DNA of 39,065 nucleotides from Natronospiraceae bacterium (GTDB taxonomy: Bacteria; Pseudomonadota; Gammaproteobacteria; Natronospirales; Natronospiraceae): assembly GCA_007133205.1 (NCBI GenBank), contig SLND01000099.1:1-39065 (forward strand), written 5' to 3'. Shown here piece after piece: positions 21,715 to 31,921 of the stretch. A model generated the notes under the pieces. It saw only the letters and a list, made by a program, of their open reading frames with translations. It ran no database searches and was not told the origin of the DNA. The translations under genes and the position numbers were made by a program. Each line of letters starts with the position of its first letter. Position 1 is the stretch's first letter.

Positions 21715-22169
21715 CCGGTCACCTCGCGTGCGGCGCACATCAATTCGGCCTGTGCTGCCAGCTGCCCCTCCACTTCCGCCCGGCCCTGGAACTTCCACAC
21801 GCCACGACTGGCCCGAACCACTTCCGAGTGAAGGCTCAACTGATCACCCGGCTCGACCGGCCGCTTGAAGCGGGCCTTGTCGATCCCGACAAAGTAGAAG
21901 ATGGTGCCTTCCTGGGGCGCATTCCCCTCGGTCTCGAAGGCCAGCAGACCGGATGCCTGGGCCAGAGCCTCGAGAATCAGCACCCCCGGCATGACGGCGC
22001 GCTGGGGAAAATGCCCCGGGAAGAAAGGCTCGTTTACCGTGACATTCTTGATCGCCCGTATGGAGTGGCCGGGATGGCACTCGGTGACCCGATCAACCAG
22101 CAGAAACGGATAGCGATGTGGCAAGAGTTCCAGGATGCGGTGGACATCCATTTCAATCGGATCTGACAT
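21711..22169 (-). CDS. fabZ: 3-hydroxyacyl-[ACP] dehydratase FabZ
   Basis: Hotdog-fold dehydratase of fatty acid elongation. The 152 residues include [14 protein letters not shown], the catalytic His in [14 protein letters not shown] (H53) and the catalytic Glu in LILEALAQ (E67), with the later [19 protein letters not shown] signature. ATG 22169 has AGGGAG 6 nt upstream. It competes with LpxA and LpxD for 3-hydroxyacyl-ACP, which explains its conserved place between their genes; lpxD ends 24 bp upstream and lpxA starts in its stop codon. Confidence 0.98.
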   Translation of the reverse strand: MSDPIEMDVHRILELLPHRYPFLLVDRVTECHPGHSIRAIKNVTVNEPFFPGHFPQRAVMPGVLILEALAQASGLLAFETEGNAPQEGTIFYFVGIDKARFKRPVEPGDQLSLHSEVVRASRGVWKFQGRAEVEGQLAAQAELMCAAREVTG

Positions 22170-22193
22170 TCGAGCTCCCTTGTTAATTCTGGT

Positions 22194-23201
22194 TCATTTT
22201 TCCAGCTTGCCCATGCGCCGTGCCATATCGTCAAGCTGGCGGATTCGTGCACTATTCCGCCGCCATTTCGAGGATTCGTCCATGGGCATGCTGCCTGAAT
22301 ACACCCCGGGCCTGGCGATCGAACGGCTCACCAGGGTCATGGCGGTAATGGTCACACCCGGGCAAATCGTCAGATGTCCCGCAATCCCCACGCCCCCGGC
22401 AATGGTGCAGGATTCCCCGATATCCACGCTTCCAGCCACCGCAGTGCAGCCGGCGATAATGGTGTCCGCTCCGATGCGCACATTGTGCGCAATCTGCACC
22501 TGATTATCGAGTTTGACGCCGGATTCGATCACCGTATCCTCGATGGCGCCACGATCGACCGTCGTATTCGCTCCAATCTCGACCCGATCATCAATCCGGA
22601 CGCCCCCCAGTTGCGGCACTTTCGTCCAGGCACCATCTTCGGGCACGAAACCGAAACCATCCCCGCCGAGAACAACGCCGGGATGAAGACGACAATCCTG
22701 CCCGATGCGTACCCGGTCCGTGATCACGCAGTTGCGCCCGATTCGCGACCGGGCACCGACCTCGGCTCCGGCACCGACCACGGCCCCTGCCTCGATCACC
22801 ACATCGTCCCCCAGCCGTGCCCCTGCTTCAATCACCGCACTCGCTGCGACGTGAACACCCTCGGCCAGACTGGCATCGGACGCCACGTGGGCCGCCTCCG
22901 ATATTCCCGGCGCAGGTTTCTCGGGCGGGTGCAATAACAAGGCCGCGCGGGCAAAATCGGCCTGCGGGTTGTCACTGAGCAGGCAGGCACAAGGGGAATG
23001 ATCGGCCAGCTCCCGGGGCAGGAGGACTGCCCCGGCCCGGGTCTTTCCCAGAGACTCCAGATACCGCCGGCCGGTAACGAAGCTGAGCTCACCCTCGGTC
23101 GCGGAATCGATGGAAGCGACCCCGCCAATACGGGTGTCACCATCACCTTCGAACTCCAGCTTCAGCTGGTCCGCCAGAGTTCTGAGCGCCCGATCTCCCA
23201 T
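22194..23201 (-). CDS. lpxD: UDP-3-O-acylglucosamine N-acyltransferase
   Basis: Third step of lipid A synthesis: adds the N-linked 3-hydroxyacyl chain. The 335 residues (E. coli 341) have an N-terminal uridine-binding domain (IGGVASIDSATEGELSFVTG), a left-handed beta helix of hexapeptide repeats from about residue 100, GGDGFGFVPEDG, and the catalytic His at residue 239 (QIAHNVRIG), which is the same number as in E. coli. A C-terminal helix is rich in Arg and Lys. ATG 23201 lies 8 bp after the skp stop without a strong Shine-Dalgarno, so it may depend on coupling. Confidence 0.97.
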   Translation of the reverse strand: MGDRALRTLADQLKLEFEGDGDTRIGGVASIDSATEGELSFVTGRRYLESLGKTRAGAVLLPRELADHSPCACLLSDNPQADFARAALLLHPPEKPAPGISEAAHVASDASLAEGVHVAASAVIEAGARLGDDVVIEAGAVVGAGAEVGARSRIGRNCVITDRVRIGQDCRLHPGVVLGGDGFGFVPEDGAWTKVPQLGGVRIDDRVEIGANTTVDRGAIEDTVIESGVKLDNQVQIAHNVRIGADTIIAGCTAVAGSVDIGESCTIAGGVGIAGHLTICPGVTITAMTLVSRSIARPGVYSGSMPMDESSKWRRNSARIRQLDDMARRMGKLEK

Positions 23202-23209
23202 GAAGTGGC

Positions 23210-23734
23210 TCAGTCCATGCCGTTTTCCTGACGCTCTTCCAGCCGCGCCAGTACCTCGTCGGTAATATCCACCCGATTGGCGGCATAGAAAACGCCTTCA
23301 CCAACCACCAGATCAAGGCCATTCTCTCTGGAGTAGGCCTGCACTTCACTCATGATCAGGCGCTGCAAGACGTTGAGTGCTTCATTACGACGTGCGTTCA
23401 GGTCTTCTGAATAATCACTCTGCTTGCGCTGCAACAGGCGCTGGAGATCACGGATTTCCGCCTCCATGTCCCGGCGCTCATCTTCACTCATGATTTCTTC
23501 GTCGCGGCTGAGCTCCTCCTGCAACTCCTGCAGACGTTCACGCTCCTCCATCATCTCGCGCTGCATGGGCGCGAATTCACGCTGCAGATCCTCGAAGGCT
23601 GCCTGGGCCTGGGGGGCTTCCTCCATCAGCTTTGCCACGTTCACAAACCCAATCTGCAGATCTTCTGCCTTGGCCATGGCGCTGGACAGGGCCAGGGCCA
23701 ACCCGATTCCAGCAATGACAACTACTCTTTTCAT
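23210..23734 (-). CDS. skp: Periplasmic chaperone Skp/OmpH
   Basis: Periplasmic trimeric holdase for unfolded outer-membrane proteins. The 174 residues begin with a Sec signal (MKRVVVIAGIGLALALSSAMAKA, cut before EDLQIG). IGFVNVAKLMEEAPQAQAA is the OmpH start, and a long charged coiled coil (about 45-125) forms the tentacles. The end, VVGEGVFYAANRVDITDEVLARL, closes the body domain. ATG 23734 follows AGGA; a longer frame adds twelve residues that would spoil the signal peptide. bamA is 39 bp upstream and lpxD 8 bp downstream. Confidence 0.95.
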   Translation of the reverse strand: MKRVVVIAGIGLALALSSAMAKAEDLQIGFVNVAKLMEEAPQAQAAFEDLQREFAPMQREMMEERERLQELQEELSRDEEIMSEDERRDMEAEIRDLQRLLQRKQSDYSEDLNARRNEALNVLQRLIMSEVQAYSRENGLDLVVGEGVFYAANRVDITDEVLARLEERQENGMD

Positions 23735-23773
23735 CTTCGTTCCTACCTCCGGCATGCATGCCATCGTCATGAT

Positions 23774-26305
23774 TCAGAAACCGGTTCCCAGTTCAAACTG
23801 GAAACGGTCAATTCGGTTGCGGTCCACGTCTTCGTCGGTTTCATTGAGCGGCTCCGCAATACTGAAGCGCAGGATCCCCATGGGTGTCATCCAGGTGGCC
23901 GCAAGCCCGATCGAATACCGGGCATCACCCAGATCCACGGCACTTCGGTCTTCCCACACGTTCCCGGCGTCGATAAAGAAGGCGAACTGGTAATCGGCCG
24001 GTCCCCGGGCATCCTCATCCCGCATGAAATCCGGAATTATAAACTCATTCTGCACGTTGGCACGTATTGTACCGCCCCAGGGGTTCTCCCGGTTGTCGAC
24101 CGGACCCAGGCTGGCGGACCGGAAGCCACGCACCGACCGGGATCCCCCGGCAAAGACATGCCGGAAGGGCGGGACCAGCTCCGTATCCCCATAGGTGTCC
24201 TGATAATCGAACCGGGCGTTCAGCCGATAGGTCCAGTCATTGCCGAGCGGCAGAAAACTGGTCTGCTCCAGGCGTACGCCCCAGTACTCCAGATCGAAAC
24301 CCGGAACCGCATAATCCAGGCTCAACTGCCGACGCTGACCCCGGGTTGCGAAAATCGCGCGGTTTCGGGTATCGCGCACCCATCCCAGATTCAGCTCCAG
24401 ATTCCGCATCTGGGACCCGCGATTTCGATCCGGATCGTCCAGATCGGGATCACTCTCGACCTCGAACTGATCCCCGTGATTGCGAATGAACTCACGCATT
24501 TCGGCCGAGGAACTGGCCGTACTCACGAAGTCACTCTGACGCCCACTGACACCCCACTGAACGGAATCGAATTCGGAGATCGGATACCCCCAGCGAACGC
24601 TGCCACCAAACATGGTCAGATCCGCGGGAGACTGGTCCCGCGCAAAGAACTCCTGGCTTTCATAGAAACCGGAAACCGACCGGGATACGCCATCCAGGTT
24701 GGTATAGGGCTCCTGGTGTTCGAAATTGTAGCGTTCCCCAAGGCGGTTACGCTCCAGTTGTACCTGGCCACGCTGCCCCCGCCCGAACAGATTCGAGTGA
24801 CGAATGGAGGTATTGACAATAAAGCCCTGCAGGTCGCCATATCCGGCACCGATATTGAACTCACCGAACTGGCGCTCCTGGATGTTCACGTCCAGGTCAA
24901 CCTCATCATCCGAACCCGGAACACGGCGCTCCTGAATATCCACATGTTGCACGAAAGGCTGTTGCCGCAACCGTGTCCGTGACCGATCGACCAGATTATT
25001 CTGAAGCGGTGCGCGTTCAAGCTGCCGCAGCTCACGACGATAAGTTTCGTCGTCTGTATCTTCAGTGCCGCGAATATTGATGTTGCGCACATAAATCCGC
25101 TGACCGGGATCAACGAAAAAGGTCCACGACACTTCTCGTTCCTCCCGGTGCAGATCCGGCACCGGCGTCACTTCCGCATGGGCATAGCCGGCCGCACCCA
25201 GACGGCGCTCGATGAAGTCCGCACTGTTCTCGGCTGCCGACATGGAATAGGTGTCGCCGGCCTGAACCTGGATCAGACTCTGCAACTCTTCTTCCGGAAC
25301 GGGATAATCGCCAATCATTTCCACGCCCCGGACTGTATAAACCTCCCCTTCGCTCACGTTCACGGTCAGATAGACATCACGTCGATCCTCGGAAATCGAG
25401 ACCTGCACGCCTTCCAGCTGAAAATCCGCGTAGCCACGATCCATGTAGAAGCTCTGGATCTGCTCCAGGTCCCCGCTCAGGCGTTCCCGGGAATACTGGT
25501 CACTCGGGCCGATGAGTGTCCGCCAGCTCCGTTCCTGCAATTCCATCTGCCCCATCAGCCGGTCGTTATCGTAGTTTTCATTGCCCACGAAATTGATCTT
25601 GCGAAGATAGGCTGGCCGGCCTTCCTTGATCTCCAGGGTGACCGCGACCTGGTTGTCCTCGAGCTCTTCCACGATGGCGTTCACCGAGACGCCATAACGC
25701 CCCTGTCCGTAATACACCTGGAAGAGTTCGACTTCCATCTGGTCGAGAAGCTGCTTGTTGAGCACCCGGCCTTCTGCGATACCCACTTCGCGCATGGCGC
25801 CATAGAGGTCCTCATCATCAATCTGGCGATTCCCGGTGATATCCAGGAAGGCAATGGTTGGACGCTCTTCCACTTCGACGACGAGAACACCCTGATCTTC
25901 CTTCATCCGGATGTCATCGAAGAAACCTGTCTGGTAAAGGGTCCGCATCGCCGAGCGGATCTGGGCCGGACCCACCAGATCACCCACATCCAGCGGGAGA
26001 TAATCCAGGACGGTCCCTTCATCGATTCGCTGGAGCCCGCGTATGCGGATATCCGCGATCTGGAAACCCTCACCCGGCGCCACCGGGACGTCGGCCTCTT
26101 GCTCGGGATCCACACCGGGCATGGGCTCCGGCTCCTCCGGCGGTGGAGCTTCCGGAGGTGGTTCATCCGGCGGAGGCTGCTGCGGCTGAGGTTGTTGTGG
26201 CTGCGGTTGCTGCTGAGGCTGCGGTTGGGGTTGTGCTTCAGCGAATGCACTCAAAAACAAGGCAGCAAGGCCAAACACGACAGGCAGTTGAAAACCGGCT
26301 CTCAA
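23774..26305 (-). CDS. bamA: Outer membrane protein assembly factor BamA, with Pro/Gln-rich linker
   Basis: Core of the BAM complex, which inserts beta-barrel proteins into the outer membrane. The 843 residues have a signal peptide (1-24, AEA then Q), a Pro/Gln then Pro/Glu low-complexity linker (25-64), five POTRA domains from about residue 80 (FQIADIRIRGLQRIDEG), and a 16-strand barrel. The barrel shows the lid-loop motif VRGF in GGSRSVRGFRS and a C-terminal beta signal ending in Phe (FQFELGTGF). The L6 cysteine pair of E. coli is absent. I prefer the TTG start at 26305, since GAGAGG lies 6 nt upstream and it gives a compact signal peptide; a TTG at 26341 adds 12 residues but sits at the edge of a hairpin. 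It lies between rseP and skp, as usual. Confidence 0.95.
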   Translation of the reverse strand: MRAGFQLPVVFGLAALFLSAFAEAQPQPQPQQQPQPQQPQPQQPPPDEPPPEAPPPEEPEPMPGVDPEQEADVPVAPGEGFQIADIRIRGLQRIDEGTVLDYLPLDVGDLVGPAQIRSAMRTLYQTGFFDDIRMKEDQGVLVVEVEERPTIAFLDITGNRQIDDEDLYGAMREVGIAEGRVLNKQLLDQMEVELFQVYYGQGRYGVSVNAIVEELEDNQVAVTLEIKEGRPAYLRKINFVGNENYDNDRLMGQMELQERSWRTLIGPSDQYSRERLSGDLEQIQSFYMDRGYADFQLEGVQVSISEDRRDVYLTVNVSEGEVYTVRGVEMIGDYPVPEEELQSLIQVQAGDTYSMSAAENSADFIERRLGAAGYAHAEVTPVPDLHREEREVSWTFFVDPGQRIYVRNINIRGTEDTDDETYRRELRQLERAPLQNNLVDRSRTRLRQQPFVQHVDIQERRVPGSDDEVDLDVNIQERQFGEFNIGAGYGDLQGFIVNTSIRHSNLFGRGQRGQVQLERNRLGERYNFEHQEPYTNLDGVSRSVSGFYESQEFFARDQSPADLTMFGGSVRWGYPISEFDSVQWGVSGRQSDFVSTASSSAEMREFIRNHGDQFEVESDPDLDDPDRNRGSQMRNLELNLGWVRDTRNRAIFATRGQRRQLSLDYAVPGFDLEYWGVRLEQTSFLPLGNDWTYRLNARFDYQDTYGDTELVPPFRHVFAGGSRSVRGFRSASLGPVDNRENPWGGTIRANVQNEFIIPDFMRDEDARGPADYQFAFFIDAGNVWEDRSAVDLGDARYSIGLAATWMTPMGILRFSIAEPLNETDEDVDRNRIDRFQFELGTGF

Positions 26306-26340
26306 AATGAACCTCTCAATTCCGGAACGAAAACGGGGCA

Positions 26341-26360
26341 AGCCCTGAACCCTCAGGGCT
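26341..26360 (-). promoter_or_regulatory. Perfect hairpin between rseP and bamA
   Basis: AGCCCTGA (26341-26348) and TCAGGGCT (26353-26360) form a perfect 8-bp stem with a 4-nt loop. It lies 8 bp past the rseP stop and 36 bp before the preferred bamA start. No T run follows on the minus strand, so it is not a standard terminator; it may be a processing or attenuation site, or block the upstream TTG. Confidence 0.5.
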
Positions 26361-26368
26361 CACTCATC

Positions 26369-27736
26369 TCATCCAAATATTCGCAACAGATCGTTGAAGA
26401 TCGCGAAGGTGATCAGGGCCGCGATCATCAGCAATCCAATCTGCTGACCGGCCACGAGCACTCGCTCGGAAACCGGCTTCCCGGTCACCCCTTCGGCAGC
26501 AAGGTAGAGCAGGTGTCCGCCATCCAGGACGGGGATCGGCAGCAGGTTGATGATCCCCAGGCTGATACTCACAATCGCCAGAAAACTGAGAAAAGATACC
26601 AGTCCTGAGCTTACGGTGACACCCGCATACTGGGCGATATTGATCGGCCCGCTCAGATTCTGGAGGGAAACATCGCCCATGATCATGCGTCCGAGCATCC
26701 GGACGGTCAGGCTGGACATTTCCCAGGTGTTGGCAATCCCGCGCCCGAGCGCGCTCACTGGGCCGTAGCGCTCATCCGCACGCATGGACTCGATCAGCTC
26801 TTCGGAAACCCGCGGCGCTGCCCCGATCTGACCCTGCGCACCCTCCTCCCCGTCTACCCGCTCGGGAGTCACCCGCAGCTCGCGGGTTTCACCGTCACGT
26901 TCCACGACCAGCAGCAACTCTTCCCCGGGCCGTGCTGAAACCCGGTCGCGGAAGGACTGCCAGGTGGTCACGGACTCGCCGTTCACGCTGCGGACCAGAT
27001 CCCCGGTCTCCAGGCCAGCACGCTGCGCCGGACCATCGTCGCTGAGTTCACCGATCTCCGGGGCCAACACCGCAAACCAGGGCCGAAACCCGAGCCCCTC
27101 CATCAGGCGCCCGGGTTCCGTAAGCTCGCGCCGATCCTCTGCCGGAACGCGCAGTTCCAGTTCCTGCCTGATCGCACCGCGCTGGACTTCCACCCGGACC
27201 GATTCATTCGCCAGCATCGCATCAAGCATTTCAATGCTCGCCGCCCGCCAGGTACTCGCACCACGCTCGTTGATGCGCAGAATTTCGTCATCCGCCTCGA
27301 TGCCGGCCTCTGCGGCGGGCGAATCGGGGACCACTTCACCAATTACCGGTTTCACGCCGGGCACACCGGACATGAAGAGCACCCAGTAGGCCAGGATTGC
27401 GAACAGGAAATTGAATGCTGGGCCGGCAAGCACCACCGTGGTTCGGCGCGCAATCGACTGGCGGTTGAAGGCGCGATGGCGCTCCGATTCGGGAACCGAA
27501 TCCTCGCGCTCGTCAAGCATCTGCACGTAGCCCCCGAGCGGAACCATCCCGATGCGGTATTCAATATCATCGGTCCCCATGCGCCGTGACCACAGGGGGC
27601 GACCAAAGCCGATCGAGAAACGCAATACCCGGATGCCACACAGGCGAGCGGCGAGATAGTGACCGAATTCATGCACGGTCACCAGGATTCCGATCGCCAG
27701 AATGAAGCCGAATACGGCCATCAGGAAGGTACTCAT
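26369..27736 (-). CDS. rseP: Site-2 intramembrane zinc metalloprotease RseP
   Basis: Cleaves the membrane segment of anti-sigma factor RseA after DegS, releasing sigma-E in the envelope stress response; it also clears signal peptides. The 455 residues (E. coli 450) carry the zinc motif HEFGH at 22-26 in the first transmembrane helix, [12 protein letters not shown], two periplasmic PDZ domains (about 120-190 and 210-300), and the third zinc ligand in [16 protein letters not shown] near residue 400, then a last helix. ATG 27736 overlaps the dxr stop by ATGA, with GGGAGA upstream. It precedes bamA, a sigma-E target in E. coli. Confidence 0.97.
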   Translation of the reverse strand: MSTFLMAVFGFILAIGILVTVHEFGHYLAARLCGIRVLRFSIGFGRPLWSRRMGTDDIEYRIGMVPLGGYVQMLDEREDSVPESERHRAFNRQSIARRTTVVLAGPAFNFLFAILAYWVLFMSGVPGVKPVIGEVVPDSPAAEAGIEADDEILRINERGASTWRAASIEMLDAMLANESVRVEVQRGAIRQELELRVPAEDRRELTEPGRLMEGLGFRPWFAVLAPEIGELSDDGPAQRAGLETGDLVRSVNGESVTTWQSFRDRVSARPGEELLLVVERDGETRELRVTPERVDGEEGAQGQIGAAPRVSEELIESMRADERYGPVSALGRGIANTWEMSSLTVRMLGRMIMGDVSLQNLSGPINIAQYAGVTVSSGLVSFLSFLAIVSISLGIINLLPIPVLDGGHLLYLAAEGVTGKPVSERVLVAGQQIGLLMIAALITFAIFNDLLRIFG

Positions 27737-28929
27737 GGCCCCGTCTCCCGCTCTGTCCCGCGGCCTCCGGTGCCATCCATCCAGGCGCGAACCTCGGCGT
27801 CCAGTGCCAGCGTGTTTTCCAGATCACCGGCCGGGGCACCATCAAAGGCTTCCAGGGCCGCCTCCACCGCGCGCGGAATATCCCCGAAGCCGGCGCGGCC
27901 CGCCAGAAAATCGGCCACCGCAACCTCGTTCGCCGCATTCAGCACGGCGGGCATGCCGCCACCGGCCGTCATGGCCGTTTCGGCCAGCCGCAGGCAGGGA
28001 AAGGCCTCCCGATCGGGCGCCTCGAAATGCAGGGCACCCATGCTCACCGGGTCGAGACTGTCGACACCGGCGTCAAGGCGCTCCGGCCAGGCCAGTCCGG
28101 AGGCAATGGGAGTGCGCATGTCAGGTTGACCGAGCTGGGCAATCACGGAACTGTCCTCGAATTCGACCATCGAATGGACGATGCTCTCCGGATGAAGGAC
28201 CACCCGCAGCCGGTGGGGTTCCACCCCGAACAGCCAGCCCGCCTCAATCAGCTCCAGGCCCTTGTTCATCAAGGTGGCCGAATCCACCGAAATCTTGCGC
28301 CCCATGCTCCAGGTCGGGTGCTGACAAGCCTGTTCCGGAGTGACGTCTTCCAGGGCATCCGCCGCCCAGCCTCGAAACGGCCCGCCGGACGCGGTCAGGG
28401 TAATCGACCGCACCCCGGACAGCGCCTGCCCGGGACGATAGGCCGTCGGCAGACACTGGAAGATCGCATTGTGCTCTGAATCGATCGGCAGCAGCTCGGC
28501 GCCGCTTTCCTGCACCGTGCGCATGAACAGGGCCCCGCACATCACCAGGGCTTCCTTGTTGGCCAGCAGAACCCGCTTGCCCGCGCGAACCGCCGCCAGG
28601 GTTGGCAGAAGGCCGGCCGCACCGACAATCGCGGCCATCACGATATCGGCCTCCTCCAGCGACGCCACGGTTGCAAGGCCATCGGTACCGGCCAGCACCC
28701 GGGTAGGAAGGCCGGCGTCCTGCAACCGCGCCTCCAGCTTGCGGGCTGCATCGGCTTGAACCATGACCGCATAGTCGGGCCTGTGGGTCAGACATTGCTC
28801 CAGCAGGCGCTCGTGATTGCCGTGGGCAGTCAGGGCCAATACCCGAAACCGATCCCTGTGGCGAGCCAGCACGTCAAGCGTGTTGACCCCGACGGATCCG
28901 GTCGCTCCGAGTACGACCACCGACTGCAT
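27733..28929 (-). CDS. dxr: 1-deoxy-D-xylulose 5-phosphate reductoisomerase
   Basis: First committed MEP-pathway step, NADPH-dependent and the target of fosmidomycin. The 398 residues equal the E. coli length. [18 protein letters not shown] is the NADPH site, [10 protein letters not shown] and [12 protein letters not shown] hold metal and substrate residues, and ASGGPFRGW and [23 protein letters not shown] are family signatures. The end is an acidic/Gly tail. The ATG at 28929 shares a base with the cdsA stop (TGATG); a TTG one codon earlier is possible. With ispD and ispF it gives three MEP-pathway genes in the window. Confidence 0.98.
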   Translation of the reverse strand: MQSVVVLGATGSVGVNTLDVLARHRDRFRVLALTAHGNHERLLEQCLTHRPDYAVMVQADAARKLEARLQDAGLPTRVLAGTDGLATVASLEEADIVMAAIVGAAGLLPTLAAVRAGKRVLLANKEALVMCGALFMRTVQESGAELLPIDSEHNAIFQCLPTAYRPGQALSGVRSITLTASGGPFRGWAADALEDVTPEQACQHPTWSMGRKISVDSATLMNKGLELIEAGWLFGVEPHRLRVVLHPESIVHSMVEFEDSSVIAQLGQPDMRTPIASGLAWPERLDAGVDSLDPVSMGALHFEAPDREAFPCLRLAETAMTAGGGMPAVLNAANEVAVADFLAGRAGFGDIPRAVEAALEAFDGAPAGDLENTLALDAEVRAWMDGTGGRGTERETGP

Positions 28930-29720
28930 CAAAGGGCCCCAGCTCCGGCGACAAGAATCAGGAAAACGGGAGCAGCCGCCAGCAGGCTGTCGGCGCGATC
29001 CAGCACACCGCCGTGGCCCGGCAAAAGCTCACCACTGTCCTTGACCCCGGCATGGCGCTTGAGCAGGGATTCGACCAGGTCCCCGACCACCGAGAAGAGG
29101 ACGGTGACCAGACCAATAACGACAAAGCCGAGAAAGCCGGTAACAGGCAGCAACCCGGCACCGACCAGCGCGACCGGCAGGGCGCACAGCAGGCCGCCAC
29201 CCACTCCGGCCCAGGTCTTTCCGGGGCTGATCCGGGGCGCCAGTTTCTTGCGACCGAACTGGCGACCGGCAAAATAGGCACCGACGTCGGCGGCCACGAC
29301 CAGCGCGAAGAGCATCAGCACCAGCCAGTTGCCGTATTCCTGCTGATGGAGTATCACGACCGCAGCCCAGCCCGTGATCAGGATGACCACGCCGAGGGCC
29401 AACCGAACCCAGCCCGGAATGGCAGCCTCCGGATTGATCAGCCAGATGATCGCCGCGAACCAGGCCGTCACTCCCAGCCACAGGAACAGGATATCCGGGC
29501 CGGTCCACAGTACCCCGGCAGCCAATATCAGTGTCAGTCCGGTGAATGCCCCGCGCAGCCAGGCCGGCATGTCATAACCGCCCAGCCGACTGAGTTCCCA
29601 GGCGGCAGCGCCGACAGCCGCAAGCAATAGCACTCCCAGCCAGAAACTTGGCAGCAGGAGAATGGCCGCAATCAGCAGCGGACCGACCACAAGTGCTGTC
29701 TGGACGCGTTGTTTAAGCAT
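28929..29720 (-). CDS. cdsA: Phosphatidate cytidylyltransferase (CDP-diglyceride synthase)
   Basis: Makes CDP-diacylglycerol, the precursor of all phospholipids, in the inner membrane. The 263 residues contain about eight hydrophobic segments. The CDS signature is complete near residues 214-241 ([13 protein letters not shown] followed by [14 protein letters not shown]), with the Asp residues that bind metal. ATG 29720 overlaps the uppS stop by 8 bp and has a very strong purine-rich Shine-Dalgarno, AAGGAGGGGAGGGG. The uppS-cdsA-dxr-rseP order is conserved. Confidence 0.97.
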   Translation of the reverse strand: MLKQRVQTALVVGPLLIAAILLLPSFWLGVLLLAAVGAAAWELSRLGGYDMPAWLRGAFTGLTLILAAGVLWTGPDILFLWLGVTAWFAAIIWLINPEAAIPGWVRLALGVVILITGWAAVVILHQQEYGNWLVLMLFALVVAADVGAYFAGRQFGRKKLAPRISPGKTWAGVGGGLLCALPVALVGAGLLPVTGFLGFVVIGLVTVLFSVVGDLVESLLKRHAGVKDSGELLPGHGGVLDRADSLLAAAPVFLILVAGAGAL

Positions 29721-30477
29721 TGCCCCTCCCCTCCTTCAAGTTTTCCGCAAGCTTTCCGTAGCGACGCTCCCGCCCGGCGAAGAACCACAATGCCTTCAAC
29801 AAGGCGGCCCGATCGAACTCCGGCCATAGCGTGTCGCTAAAATAGAGCTCCGTGTAGGCAAGGTGCCAGAGAAAGAAATTGCTGACTCGTCGCTCGCCAC
29901 CCGTACGAATGAAGAGATCCGGTTCCGGCACCCCCGAAAGACTCAGCATTTCAGCAAATCGGGTCTCGCCTATATCCTCCGGGCGCAACTCACCACGGCG
30001 AACCGCCTCGGCAAGCGCACGGGCCGCATTGAGAATATCCCAGCGGCCTCCGTAACCGGCTGCAATATGAAGATTCAGGTGTTCGTTGTGCGCCGTGAGC
30101 CGTTCGGCGTCATCCATGCGACGACGCAGATCCTCGGGAAAACGTGCAGCGTCACCGAGAAAGCGCACCCGGATACCATTGGCGTGCAATTCGGGGACTG
30201 CCTGCTTGAGAGAACGCCGGAACAGATTGATCAATTGCTGCACTTCAGAGGCAGGTCGGTCCCAGTTTTCGCTGCTGAAGGCGAACAGGCTGAGGTGGGG
30301 TATACCGAGTTCACCAACAGTTTCAATGATCTGGCGTGCCGCCTCTGCCCCCGCACGATGCCCCTGGTAGCGCGGCTTGCCGCGCGCCCGGGCCCAGCGG
30401 CCATTGCCATCCATCACGACCGCCAGGTGCCTGGGAAGACTGTGGCTCGGCGGTATGTCCAGTTCGGCTTCCCGCAT
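29713..30477 (-). CDS. uppS: Undecaprenyl diphosphate synthase (cis-prenyltransferase)
   Basis: Adds eight isoprene units in cis to farnesyl diphosphate to give the lipid carrier for peptidoglycan and O-antigen. The 254 residues (E. coli 253) show the catalytic Asp D23 in VVMDGNGRWAR, GHRAGAEAAR, FAFSSENWDRP, and the C-terminal signature PDLFIRTGGERRVSNFFLWHLAYTEL. ATG 30477 has only a weak AGGCG upstream and is 37 bp after frr. A tail rich in Arg, Lys and Glu ends the protein and overlaps the cdsA start. Confidence 0.98.
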   Translation of the reverse strand: MREAELDIPPSHSLPRHLAVVMDGNGRWARARGKPRYQGHRAGAEAARQIIETVGELGIPHLSLFAFSSENWDRPASEVQQLINLFRRSLKQAVPELHANGIRVRFLGDAARFPEDLRRRMDDAERLTAHNEHLNLHIAAGYGGRWDILNAARALAEAVRRGELRPEDIGETRFAEMLSLSGVPEPDLFIRTGGERRVSNFFLWHLAYTELYFSDTLWPEFDRAALLKALWFFAGRERRYGKLAENLKEGRGNA

Positions 30478-30514
30478 GTCAATCGCCTGCGTCGGATGGA
30501 AGGAGTGAGGCGCC

Positions 30515-31072
30515 TTAGACCTCCATCAATTCCTTTTCCTTGTCCTCTACCATCTCATCGACCTGCTTCACATAGCGGTCGGTGATCTGCTGGACTTCGT
30601 CCTGGGTCTTGCGCTCATCGTCCTCGGTAACTTCCTTTTCCTTGCGCAATTCCTTGACGTCACCGAGCACATCCCTCCGGATATTGCGAATCGCTATACG
30701 CGCATTTTCGGCTTCATTCTTGATAAACCGGATGAGATCCTTGCGGCGCTCCTCCGTGAGTGGCGGCAGGGGCACGCGGATTACTGTCCCCGCAGTGGCG
30801 GGTTGCAGGCCAAGATCGGACTGCATGATCGCCTTTTCAATCTTGGGCACCATATCCTTTTCCCACGGCGTCACCGTAAGCGTACGCGCATCCTCTATGG
30901 ATATGTTCGCTACCTGGTTCAGCGGTGTCGGCGCGCCGTAGTATTCCACCTTGATCGGCTCCAGAAGGCTCGTATTAGCGCGTCCGGTCCGAATGCGGGT
31001 AAATTCGTGCCTGAGCGACTCCACGCTCTTTTCCATCCGCTTGGAAGCGTCTTTCTTGAGTTCTTCAATCAT
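30515..31072 (-). CDS. frr: Ribosome recycling factor
   Basis: Splits post-termination ribosomes with EF-G. The 185 residues match the universal length: a three-helix bundle domain I (residues 1-30 and 105-185) and a beta-rich domain II between. The signature [23 protein letters not shown] is complete, and [25 protein letters not shown] follows. ATG 31072 overlaps the pyrH stop by ATGA, with GGAG 8 nt upstream. Confidence 0.98.
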   Translation of the reverse strand: MIEELKKDASKRMEKSVESLRHEFTRIRTGRANTSLLEPIKVEYYGAPTPLNQVANISIEDARTLTVTPWEKDMVPKIEKAIMQSDLGLQPATAGTVIRVPLPPLTEERRKDLIRFIKNEAENARIAIRNIRRDVLGDVKELRKEKEVTEDDERKTQDEVQQITDRYVKQVDEMVEDKEKELMEV

Positions 31073-31806
31073 GCCGCTTCTCCGTTGTCCACCAGGGTGC
31101 CGATGCCAGTACCATCCTGCACGATCGCCGCAAGCTGTCCAGGCTCAAAGACATTGAACACCCGTAACGGGAGATTATTGTCCCGGCACATGACAACCGC
31201 GGTCGCATCCATGACGTCGAGCTTCTGGGTCAGCACCTCATCATAGGTCAGATATTCATAGCGGCTGGCGGCCGGATTACTTACCGGATCATCCGAGTAC
31301 ACGCCATCCACCTTGGTTGCTTTCAGCAGCACATCCGCACCAACTTCTATCGCACGCAGGCTGGCAGCAGAATCCGTGGTAAAGAAGGGATTCCCCGTGC
31401 CGGCCGCGAAGATTACCACTCTACCCTTCTCCAGGTGGCGAACCGCACGGCGACGGATATAATCCTCACAGACTTCATTCACGCGGATTGCAGACATGAC
31501 CCTGGCGAAACTTCCCAGGCGCTCCAGTGCGTCCTGCATGGCCAGGGCATTCATCACCGTGGCCAGCATGCCCATGTGATCTGCTGTGACCCGATCCATC
31601 CCCGAGTCCGCAAGCCCGGCTCCCCGGAAAATGTTCCCGCCACCAATGACTACACCGACTTCCACGCCACGCGCGGAAACATCCCGAATCTCCCTGGCCA
31701 GGCGGGAGATTATCTGAGGATCAATTCCATAATCGGCATCGCCCATGAGCGCTTCACCGCTCAGCTTGAGCATGATCCGGCGGTAGCGGAGATCACTTTC
31801 GGGCAT
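31069..31806 (-). CDS. pyrH: Uridylate kinase (UMP kinase)
   Basis: Bacterial hexameric UMP kinase that makes UDP; regulated by GTP and UTP in the family. The 245 residues (E. coli 241) include [56 protein letters not shown] and [15 protein letters not shown] 31806 is chosen because AGGAGAG lies 8 nt upstream; 27 further residues of open frame upstream lack family likeness. It is 200 bp downstream of tsf, so it may have a promoter of its own. Confidence 0.98.
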   Translation of the reverse strand: MPESDLRYRRIMLKLSGEALMGDADYGIDPQIISRLAREIRDVSARGVEVGVVIGGGNIFRGAGLADSGMDRVTADHMGMLATVMNALAMQDALERLGSFARVMSAIRVNEVCEDYIRRRAVRHLEKGRVVIFAAGTGNPFFTTDSAASLRAIEVGADVLLKATKVDGVYSDDPVSNPAASRYEYLTYDEVLTQKLDVMDATAVVMCRDNNLPLRVFNVFEPGQLAAIVQDGTGIGTLVDNGEAA

Positions 31807-31921
31807 GTTCGCACTCTCCTGCAGGGGTGCCAGCATGAGACACCCCATGGCTGAATCGCGCCCGACGCCGGGCAGGACCGTTTGCAAAGAACCCCGAAGC
31901 CGCGAGTATCACCCATAACAG

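Noticed and set aside
25148-26608. A 486-codon plus-strand open frame ending in Leu/Arg repeats
   Set aside because: It is the shadow of bamA; the Leu/Arg repeats are the reverse of the Pro/Gln linker codons.
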